Of a stretch of 20,019 nt of DNA, positions 14,010-20,019 are shown in pieces. The notes beneath the pieces were generated by a model. It searched no databases and was not told the origin of the DNA. It saw only the letters and a list, made by a program, of their open reading frames with translations. The position numbers and the translations under genes were made by a program. Origin of the DNA: Campylobacterales bacterium (lineage in GTDB: Bacteria; Campylobacterota; Campylobacteria; Campylobacterales; QNZT01). Position 1 is the stretch's first letter. Each line of letters starts with the position of its first letter. The stretch covers positions 1 to 20,019 of the forward strand of contig JALULO010000275.1 in the NCBI GenBank assembly GCA_027056215.1, read 5' to 3'.

Positions 14010-14841
14010 AGGCATTCCTTACTTTTTTTATCTCCTCTTTTGAGCCAAAAAAGCATGGCGTTGTATCGTGTATGTGTTTAGGACTTAAGTCCAACAGCCG
14101 TTTAGTTCCATCAATCGCCTCTCCACCTGCTTTTTCATAGACAAAAGCAAAAGGAAAGACTTCAAACGTCATTCTTAGTTTTCCGTTTGGTACATCTGTT
14201 GTTCCTGGATAAGAAAAAAGTCCACCGCCCTTGAGTAAAATCTGGTGAAGATCTGGAACCATTCCTCCACTGTATCTGAGACGATACCCTTGTGCAAAAA
14301 AACTATCGATAAGCTTTTTATGCATAGGTGACCAGTTCTTTTGTGTACCGCCTGGAGCATTTAACTTGCCTTTTTCTTTCAGCGTGATTTCTTGTACAAA
14401 AGTAAAGGTATTATCCGATTCAAGTCGGAACATCTTTACACCATCACTATCAGCAGTTACCATCTCAACACGTGGTCCATATACGATATATACAGCTGCT
14501 TTGAGATTTTTACCACTATAATCGTTTTCATAAATTCCAAAAATAGATCCGACTGAAAGATTGACATCCGCAAGACTTGAACCATCAAGTGGATCATATC
14601 CTATAAGATACTTTCCATTTTTATGTAATGGATATGGACCTTCTTTTTCTTCACTTGCTAACTCTTTTATAGAACTAATAGGTGAAAAAATCTCTTCTAT
14701 AATTTCATCACATTGGATATCCAGTTTAAGTTGTGTATCGCCTGTAGCGTTTTGAAGTTCTGAATAACCTTTGTCTTCATGTTTGATTGCATAATCTATT
14801 TTGATTGCAGCTGTTTGAATGGCATTATATATCTCTTGCAT
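13996..14841 (-). CDS. fbp: Fructose-1,6-bisphosphatase, class I
   Basis: 281 residues with an AAGGAG site. The metal-binding motifs are intact: LASEEKEG (61-68) supplies Glu64/Glu65, GYDPLDGSSLADVNLSVGSIFGIY (81-104) is the Fbp/inositol-phosphatase signature, YRLRYSGGMVPDLHQILLKGGGLFSYPG (186-213) the substrate region, and RMTFEVFPFAFVYEKAGGEAI (223-243) the last metal-ligand helix (Glu236). It hydrolyses fructose 1,6-bisphosphate to fructose 6-phosphate in gluconeogenesis, which autotrophic relatives need for sugar synthesis. At 281 residues it is shorter than the roughly 330 of E. coli Fbp. It is the middle gene of mobB-fbp-small Cys protein, 8 bases after mobB. Confidence 0.94.
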   Translation of the reverse strand: MQEIYNAIQTAAIKIDYAIKHEDKGYSELQNATGDTQLKLDIQCDEIIEEIFSPISSIKELASEEKEGPYPLHKNGKYLIGYDPLDGSSLADVNLSVGSIFGIYENDYSGKNLKAAVYIVYGPRVEMVTADSDGVKMFRLESDNTFTFVQEITLKEKGKLNAPGGTQKNWSPMHKKLIDSFFAQGYRLRYSGGMVPDLHQILLKGGGLFSYPGTTDVPNGKLRMTFEVFPFAFVYEKAGGEAIDGTKRLLDLSPKHIHDTTPCFFGSKEEIKKVRNAYAND

Positions 14842-14849
14842 AACACTCC

Positions 14850-15344
14850 TTATACTTTTTTTGCATTTTCTTTAATCCATACAATGATCTCATCAGTATC
14901 ATTAAGATTTAATACCGCGATATCTTTTGGAATTTGATATAAACTAGTATCGACACTTTCATCAATCGCTATTGCTTTTATATAGGGAAAATAACTTTCC
15001 TCAATTTTTTGACGAAAAATAGCTACTCTTGGAAGTGGTAAAGTTTTTAGTCCTTCAACTAAAAGATAATCAAAATCTTTAATCATAGCAATAAGTTCTT
15101 CAAGTGATTTACTTTTTTGTGAAAAGTAGGTAGTCCGTGTCGGTGAAACGACTACCGTTTCTGCCCCAGTTTTGGAAAACTTGTAACTATCTTTTCCTTC
15201 TATATCAAAGATAGCTTTATCTTTTGGATCATTTTTAATAATAGCTACTTGATTAGTTTGAATCAACTTTTTTGCTATTTTTTCGATGAGTGTTGTCTTC
15301 CCACTGTTTGAAGGTCCTGTAAATGCTACCGCAGCTCTTTTCAT
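14850..15344 (-). CDS. mobB: Molybdopterin-guanine dinucleotide biosynthesis adaptor MobB
   Basis: 164 residues with an AAGGAG site. The N-terminal P-loop AFTGPSNSGKTTLIEKI (7-23) contains Walker A GPSNSGKT. It is followed by IDPKDKAIFDIEGKDSYKFSKTGAETVVV-like MobB sequence (about 37-66) and DYLLVEGLKTLPLPRVAIFR, which is the MobB 'VEGFK' motif. MobB is a GTPase that helps MobA attach GMP to molybdopterin for bis-MGD enzymes such as nitrate reductase and formate dehydrogenase. No other molybdenum gene is in the window. It is the first gene of the mobB-fbp unit, and an AT-rich palindrome stands upstream. Confidence 0.92.
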   Translation of the reverse strand: MKRAAVAFTGPSNSGKTTLIEKIAKKLIQTNQVAIIKNDPKDKAIFDIEGKDSYKFSKTGAETVVVSPTRTTYFSQKSKSLEELIAMIKDFDYLLVEGLKTLPLPRVAIFRQKIEESYFPYIKAIAIDESVDTSLYQIPKDIAVLNLNDTDEIIVWIKENAKKV

Positions 15345-15362
15345 AAAACTCCTTAAAGAATC

Positions 15363-15384
15363 TTTTTAATTCTTGAATTAAAAA
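15363..15384. repeat. AT-rich 10-bp inverted repeat between mobB and the lipoprotein gene
   Basis: TTTTTAATTC (15363-15372), TT, then GAATTAAAAA (15375-15384) form a perfect dyad 18 bases before the mobB start, in the divergent intergenic region. It may be an operator or simply a low-complexity hairpin. Confidence 0.4.
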
Positions 15385-15460
15385 ATAAAAGTACCTATAT
15401 TCTAACAAAATCTAAATTATATTAGTGTAAAATATTTCTTATCTTATAGTAGGGTTGGTG

Positions 15461-15952
15461 ATGAAAAATTTATTTTTAATAATCGGTATTAGTATATATT
15501 TATCTTTTAGTGGATGTTCTTCCAAAAGTGGCTTTTTGAGTCCTGATGTTTTATCGCAACGTGCACTTTTATATACTAAAAAGGCTGAAATTTATAATTC
15601 ACTTGAGATCAAAGCTTCAGCTGTCATAACATACCTTAACCCTCTGTTAAAAAAATATAATGATCATGAACATGTTTATTTACTTGTGAGTTTATTTATC
15701 GATAATGATTCCAGCGATATACAAAAGCAAGGGTTACATAATCCTGATATCTCTTTATCTCTTGATGGTACAAAAGCTCTTCAAATACAAGCGTTACAAC
15801 AGGGTGATGATTTGATTAAAATCGCACCAATTAAAAATATGTGGTCTCACTACTATCTTGTAACGTATAAAAAGGTTTCGGCTGATAACTTTCAAGTTAC
15901 ACTTAAAAGTCAGAGATATGGCTCTTCTGTCTTAACTTTTGAAGTTGATTGA
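15461..15952 (+). CDS. Lipoprotein of unknown function
   Basis: 163 residues from the ATG at 15461, chosen for AGGG 6 bases upstream; a TTG at 15455 is in frame but badly placed. The signal peptide ends in a lipobox (SFSGC, Cys19). The mature protein is about 145 residues with a helical first part (LSQRALLYTKKAEIYNSLEIKA), a central VYLLVSLFI beta strand and a C-terminal beta-rich region. Similar small lipoproteins are common in Campylobacterota, but I do not recognise a named family. Its last 50 bases overlap, in antisense, the 3' end of the transglycosylase gene. Confidence 0.78.
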   Translation: MKNLFLIIGISIYLSFSGCSSKSGFLSPDVLSQRALLYTKKAEIYNSLEIKASAVITYLNPLLKKYNDHEHVYLLVSLFIDNDSSDIQKQGLHNPDISLSLDGTKALQIQALQQGDDLIKIAPIKNMWSHYYLVTYKKVSADNFQVTLKSQRYGSSVLTFEVD

Positions 15953-17537
15953 GTAAGGTAATATCTTTAATTCCTAATATATGAGCATAAACGATATAGT
16001 TCGCTAAAACTTTTTTACCATATTTCCTAGCTTGTGCATTTGGTAACAATTCCATACTTAAAAATGGTTCATACCTTTTTTGACCAAAAGTTTCTTCATT
16101 TTTGATGATATTTCGTTTGGTATACCCAATTCCTGCATTATATGCATAGGCAATAAGAAGAGGATGAAAAAGATGTTTTTGTAGATAATCAAGATGGATA
16201 TCTGCAAAATGATAAGCAATCTTGGGATTAAACATATCTTCATATTTAAAATCGCGATAACCTTGCTGTTTTGCAATGCCCTTTGCGACAAAAGGCATAA
16301 ATTGCATCAATCCTAATGCATAGGAATAAGAAACGTCTGTTGGAATGAATCGGCTTTCTTGGCGGGCAAGAGCAAAGATTAAAGCTTGTTTTTTAAGGGA
16401 GAGGTTTTTTATATAACGTCTGTATTCAAGGAAATAATAATGTTTATTATCTGAAAAACGATAAATAAGTTTACTGACATGTGGCTGGGTATCTTTACTG
16501 TTTAATGCCAAAGCCGCAACTTTTTTTGCTTTAAAGTTTGGAAAAATCCTTTTTTTAAACTTTTGTTGTATCTTTAACCAGGCAAATGGATCTGTGATAT
16601 CAAAAGGTGTTTTGGATTGTTTTGGATTGATAGATGTATAGATATTTGTAGGAAATAAATGTAATTTTTCATAGGCGAAGAGTGTATAGATATTGATATC
16701 TTTACTTTGTAATAGTAACTCTTTTAGAAGTTTGGTATTTCGCTTGATGAGGTATTGCCAAAATAGTGCTTTATCTTTGTCAAAATTTTGTTTAGCTTTT
16801 TTCTGTGATAATTTAAAATACCATTGTGCTATATCTTCATATCCCATTTTAATTGCATTTAAACCAAGTAAAAAATTTGATTGGGCATTGAGATGCGAAG
16901 CGTCAAATTTTAAGATTGATTTTTGTAGATTATCTAGTTTTGGATTGTATACAATTTTGTTAATCATTGTGTTAAAATTATATTTTTTAGAAAGTGTTAT
17001 CACTTTAGTAGCCGGTAGGGGTATATTGTAGTATTTTTGGCGAAAGGTATTTCCCACACTATTAAAGACATCAAAAAAGAGTTTAGGAGATGCTTTCATA
17101 AGTGAACTAAAACTTCTTTGTGCAATAAGATGATATATTTGCGCATCATGAGGGTATTTATAGGTTATCGCGTTGGCAATGGCATCTAGTTTTTTGGGCT
17201 CTATCTTAGTGGCTTTATAAGGCGTAAGACCTACTTTTACACAATCTGAATCTTTCCCCTCAAAAAGTGAAGCAGGTAACTTTTTACAATATGTAATACG
17301 TTCAAATGAAAAATCATCTATTTTATTTGCGAACTTATAAAATAGTTTCCAATTCATGTTTTTTACATCACCAAGAAGTTGTTTCACTTGTGTTGGTGTG
17401 GTGTTTTGATCCAAATATTGACTGATATAAAAATCTTTTGTCAAACTCCTTGGTTTATCTTCTAGAAAATCTAAAGTGATATTTCTTGCATGACAAAAGA
17501 GGGAAAAAAGTGATAGTAAGAAGAGGATTTTTATCAT
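15903..17537 (-). CDS. slt: Soluble lytic murein transglycosylase (Slt70-like, GH23)
   Basis: 544 residues. A signal peptide (about 1-17, ending FCHA) sends it to the periplasm. Residues about 30-375 are all-helical superhelical repeats typical of Slt-type enzymes. The SLT catalytic domain begins near 384 with LIFALARQESRF, where Glu394 is the catalytic acid, followed by YALGLMQFMPFVAKG (406-420) and HPLLIAYAYNAGIGYT (458-473). It cleaves murein between MurNAc and GlcNAc to give 1,6-anhydro ends during wall growth and recycling. It is the last gene of the gltX paralogue-yggT-slt unit, 24 bases after yggT, and overlaps the convergent lipoprotein gene by 50 bases. Confidence 0.93.
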   Translation of the reverse strand: MIKILFLLSLFSLFCHARNITLDFLEDKPRSLTKDFYISQYLDQNTTPTQVKQLLGDVKNMNWKLFYKFANKIDDFSFERITYCKKLPASLFEGKDSDCVKVGLTPYKATKIEPKKLDAIANAITYKYPHDAQIYHLIAQRSFSSLMKASPKLFFDVFNSVGNTFRQKYYNIPLPATKVITLSKKYNFNTMINKIVYNPKLDNLQKSILKFDASHLNAQSNFLLGLNAIKMGYEDIAQWYFKLSQKKAKQNFDKDKALFWQYLIKRNTKLLKELLLQSKDINIYTLFAYEKLHLFPTNIYTSINPKQSKTPFDITDPFAWLKIQQKFKKRIFPNFKAKKVAALALNSKDTQPHVSKLIYRFSDNKHYYFLEYRRYIKNLSLKKQALIFALARQESRFIPTDVSYSYALGLMQFMPFVAKGIAKQQGYRDFKYEDMFNPKIAYHFADIHLDYLQKHLFHPLLIAYAYNAGIGYTKRNIIKNEETFGQKRYEPFLSMELLPNAQARKYGKKVLANYIVYAHILGIKDITLLNQLQKLRQKSHISDF

Positions 17538-17561
17538 AAAAAATACTTCTTACATGATCTG

Positions 17562-17858
17562 TTATGCTACGCTCTGTGCGAGGTTAAAAAGAACCTTGAC
17601 TAAAAAAAGGTCTAAGAACTGAAGTCCTAAAATGATGATAATAGGACTTAAATCTATTCCTCCTATTGTAGTTGGGATATAACGTCTTACAAAAGCGTAA
17701 ACAGGTTCTGTTAATCTTCGTAAAATTTGTACGATAGGATTGCTAGGATCTGGGTTCACCCAAGTTAAAAGTGCTGAGATGATAATAATCCAAATATATA
17801 TGTTTATCACCATGGATAAGATTTGTGCGATTGCCTGTATAAATGTTGCTAAGATCAT
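17562..17858 (-). CDS. YggT-family inner-membrane protein
   Basis: 98 residues with two hydrophobic segments (about 5-32 and 71-93). The YggT signature lies between them: ALLTWVNPDPSNPIVQILRRLTEPVYAFVRRYIPTTIGGIDLSPI (29-73). Family members are small membrane proteins linked to cell envelope or osmotic shock phenotypes, with no settled biochemical role. The start overlaps the stop of the upstream gltX paralogue (ATGA), so translation is coupled. The slt gene follows. Confidence 0.9.
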   Translation of the reverse strand: MILATFIQAIAQILSMVINIYIWIIIISALLTWVNPDPSNPIVQILRRLTEPVYAFVRRYIPTTIGGIDLSPIIIILGLQFLDLFLVKVLFNLAQSVA

Positions 17859-19126
17859 TTGATTATTTCTCCTAAATAGTTTTTGATATACGGATAAATG
17901 TCCGCTAAATTTGGACCACTTGTCTCACCGGTTAAAAGTGCACGAAATGGTTTGGAAAATTGTTCTTCTTTTAGTTCACTCTGCTTTAAAAGATACGCTT
18001 TATAGGTATCAAACGTTTTATGATAGGGTGCATCTTTTGCGATCTTTTTTAGCTTTTCAAACTCGTGTGGAAATTCGTCACATGTTTTTGATGCAAAAAA
18101 TTTATCTATCTTGAGTTTGATTTCTTGTAATGTACTATCTTCTTGTGTATAGATCTTGGCTAAATTTCCTAACTCTTCACTAGAGTATCCAATCGCTTTA
18201 GCAAGCTCTTTTGGATCTAGTAGCTTGATATGTTCACGATTAAGTTGACGCAATTTTGCCATATCAAACTTGATGGGTGTTTTGGAGATGCTAGATAGGT
18301 TAAACCACTCTATCGCATCTTCTAAAGAGAAGATTTCTGTAGGTGTTTTGGTACTACCTAAAATCAAATAGTTTATGATGCTTGCAGGTAAAAAGCCCTC
18401 TTCAAGCAACCATTTGACACTTATATCATCACCTTGTGTATCTAAAATGGGCAAATGTGCATAAACTATCTTTTTATCATATCCTAAATAGTTGTGTATG
18501 AGGATTTGTTTAGGCGTATTTGAGAGATGATTTTCATCTCGTATAACTGTAGATATGTCATACATCATGTCATCGATGGCACAAGCAAAATCGTATGTTG
18601 GTGTTTTATCGACGTGCATAATAACAAAGTCATCGATAGCATCAGGTGTAAAAGTAAGCTTCCCTTGAATCTCATCTGTAAAAGTGATAGGTTCATTTGG
18701 CTTTTTGATACGTATGACAAACGGAGATTCATTATTAAGCACTTCTTCATCACTTAAATTTTTACACGTTTGGTCATATTTGTAAGTGGTTTTATGATGC
18801 TTGGCTTTTTCTTTTTTTTGTTCTAGTATTTGTGGTGTACAAAAACAAGAAAAAGCATTTTTATCCATAAGTAATTTGGTAGCAAGTTGTTGATGAAATT
18901 TTAGATTTTCACTTTGGTGTATCACTTGATCATAGTTGATACCAAAAAGAGATAAAATTTCTAATATTTCTTGATTTTTTCTTTCAATATTATGTTCTTT
19001 ATCTGTATCTTCTATACGAATAAGAAATTTTTCATTATTTTGTCTTGCACTGATATAATTAAAAAGAGCAACACGTAAATTGCTAATGTTCATATCCCCA
19101 GTAGGAGAGGGCGCAAAACGATACAT
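17855..19126 (-). CDS. gltX: Glutamyl-tRNA synthetase paralogue lacking the HIGH and KMSKS motifs
   Basis: 423 residues with a good AAGGA site and an intact frame. Overall it is a GluRS of the short Campylobacterota type: RFAPSPTGDM (3-12), LIRIEDTD (35-42), PTYDFACAIDD (176-186), NTPKQILI (203-210), YAHLPIL (222-228), VKWLLEEGFLP (237-247), and the C-terminal anticodon-binding helices to RALLTGETSGPNL. The catalytic signatures are lost. HIGN becomes NISN (13-16), RGEDH becomes RDENH (196-200), and the KMSKR loop expected right after LDTQG (228-232) is missing, the chain running on into DDISVKW. A normal GluRS cannot activate glutamate without these ATP-binding residues. The true GluRS is presumably elsewhere in the genome. 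The frame, ribosome site and coupling to yggT argue against a dead pseudogene. Confidence 0.85.
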   Translation of the reverse strand: MYRFAPSPTGDMNISNLRVALFNYISARQNNEKFLIRIEDTDKEHNIERKNQEILEILSLFGINYDQVIHQSENLKFHQQLATKLLMDKNAFSCFCTPQILEQKKEKAKHHKTTYKYDQTCKNLSDEEVLNNESPFVIRIKKPNEPITFTDEIQGKLTFTPDAIDDFVIMHVDKTPTYDFACAIDDMMYDISTVIRDENHLSNTPKQILIHNYLGYDKKIVYAHLPILDTQGDDISVKWLLEEGFLPASIINYLILGSTKTPTEIFSLEDAIEWFNLSSISKTPIKFDMAKLRQLNREHIKLLDPKELAKAIGYSSEELGNLAKIYTQEDSTLQEIKLKIDKFFASKTCDEFPHEFEKLKKIAKDAPYHKTFDTYKAYLLKQSELKEEQFSKPFRALLTGETSGPNLADIYPYIKNYLGEIIK

Positions 19127-19185
19127 TCATATCCTTGTATTTTGATTAAAACAGAAGTCTACAGAAATTTAGATGAAAAATATAT

Positions 19186-20019
19186 TTATTCTTGAATATA
19201 ATGATACATTAAATGTGCAAAATTAGAGAGGTTTGAACTATATGTATTGGATTTGTGGTAATATTTTGCCATCTTTACAGCTTTACCTGCATCAATACGC
19301 CCATATCCAGCATGATCATTTTTCCCATTTAGATAACGATAATCACCAATTTTTTTGGATGTTTTTTTCAAAATATCGATAACTTCATCTCTTGTTAGAT
19401 CAGGATTTGCAGAAAGCATAAGTGCACTTACTCCGGCTGCGATAGGAGCAGAGGCAGAAGTTCCTATAAAATTAAAATTATAATTCCAATCTGTATAGCC
19501 TTTAGCGCCTGTAGCATCAGTGGTAACCATTTCTCCTCCCTGTACGCCACCGGGTGCGAGAAAATCAAGAGAAGAACCAAAATTGTTATAATTTGAAATA
19601 GTATCGTGTTCTGTAGATGAACCTATTGAAATGACATAAGGAGATTCTGATTCATCATTGATATCGGGATCATCAAGGTTTTTTCTATCATTGCCTGCTG
19701 CAAAAAAGATTAATATTCCTTTGCCATCTCTACCTTGTGTCGCCAATGTTTTAAAGACTTCATTATAAGCATCAAGATTAGTGTAGGATCCCCAACTATT
19801 GGTAATAACATCAACATCGTTTTTCATCATATACATAAATGCGGCTATATCATCTGCAACATTGTTATCAGAATAGCGTACGGCAACAAGTTTGGTATGT
19901 GGTGCAACACCGACAATACCTGTTCCATTTTCTGCAGCACATAAAAGTCCAGCGCAAGCAGTTCCATGCCAATTTCCTGTATCCGTACCTGGATAATCAC
20001 TGTTTGGATCATTAAAGTT
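19186..20019 (-). CDS. Subtilisin-like serine protease (S8), N-terminus outside window
   Basis: The frame stays open to the window edge, giving the C-terminal 277 residues; an internal ATG at 19834-19836 is not the start. Visible residue 18 is the catalytic His in NWHGTACAG. Residues about 106-111 hold FAAGND with the oxyanion-hole Asn110. FIGTSASAPIAAGVSALML (184-202) contains the nucleophile Ser188. The catalytic Asp region must lie upstream of the window. The end is a typical S8 finish (GYGRIDAGKAVKMA) followed by about 25 extra residues and no extra domain. Most such proteases are exported and degrade or process proteins outside the cytoplasm. It lies 59 bases before the GluRS paralogue on the same strand. 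Confidence 0.9.
   Translation of the reverse strand, partial: NFNDPNSDYPGTDTGNWHGTACAGLLCAAENGTGIVGVAPHTKLVAVRYSDNNVADDIAAFMYMMKNDVDVITNSWGSYTNLDAYNEVFKTLATQGRDGKGILIFFAAGNDRKNLDDPDINDESESPYVISIGSSTEHDTISNYNNFGSSLDFLAPGGVQGGEMVTTDATGAKGYTDWNYNFNFIGTSASAPIAAGVSALMLSANPDLTRDEVIDILKKTSKKIGDYRYLNGKNDHAGYGRIDAGKAVKMAKYYHKSNTYSSNLSNFAHLMYHYIQE

Noticed and set aside
16693..17031. 112-codon plus-strand frame antisense to the transglycosylase
   Set aside because: Composition is that of a reversed coding frame, and no start signal is seen.
17855..19126. GluRS paralogue as a plain pseudogene
   Set aside because: No stop or frameshift, near-normal length, good ribosome site and an ATGA overlap with yggT; loss of motifs alone does not show loss of function.

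Overview
The window is an ordinary, gene-dense chromosomal stretch of an AT-rich Gram-negative bacterium. It most resembles a free-living sulfur- or hydrogen-oxidising Campylobacterota (Sulfurimonas, Sulfuricurvum or Sulfurovum type). This placement is inference from the protein style: a short GluRS of the Helicobacter/Campylobacter GltX type, a di-haem peroxidase, a NirDL-type fused siroheme decarboxylase, small Fbp and MobB genes in tandem, and abundant AAGGAG/AAGGA ribosome sites. No tRNA, rRNA, insertion sequence, CRISPR array or phage gene was seen, and no stretch longer than 300 bases lacks a gene.

Layout. (1) 1-1668: the tail of an AraC-type regulator, then a membrane-anchored di-haem cytochrome c peroxidase with a C-terminal pentapeptide-repeat domain. 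(2) 1736-4905, minus strand: a FadL/OmpP1 outer-membrane channel bracketed by two diverged copies of a 42-bp repeat, a lipoprotein alpha/beta hydrolase, and a small single-pass membrane protein. (3) 5019-6424: a fused siroheme decarboxylase (NirDL type) translationally coupled to a two-TM protein and closed by a strong terminator. (4) 6452-8579, minus: a type II NADH dehydrogenase followed by a globin-domain sensor fused to a PsiE-like membrane domain. (5) 8779-9773: a CopD-like four-TM protein tail to tail with a Tat-exported M15/DUF882 protein. (6) 9910-12205, minus: an aspartate aminotransferase, a thioredoxin and a membrane-anchored small heat-shock protein. (7) 12395-13788: a CCA-adding enzyme and a coupled 45-residue membrane peptide. 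(8) 13800-15344, minus: mobB, fbp and a Cys-rich small protein. (9) 15461-20019: a lipoprotein converging on a gltX-paralogue/yggT/slt operon, then a truncated subtilase.

Two patterns tie genes together. First, the peroxidase, the siroheme decarboxylase and the CopD-like gene each carry an FNR/CRP-type box with the core TGATNNAAGTCA (one further difference in the outer bases), centred about 41.5-42.5 bases before a predicted start of transcription. This is class II activator geometry and suggests a small haem/respiration regulon answering to oxygen or nitrogen oxides. The globin sensor and NDH-2 lie in the same neighbourhood and fit the theme. Second, the glutamyl-tRNA synthetase paralogue in the yggT/slt operon has lost its HIGH motif (it reads NISN) and the whole KMSKR loop, yet keeps an intact frame and a good ribosome site. 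It looks like a repurposed or decaying synthetase and is the most unusual protein in the window.
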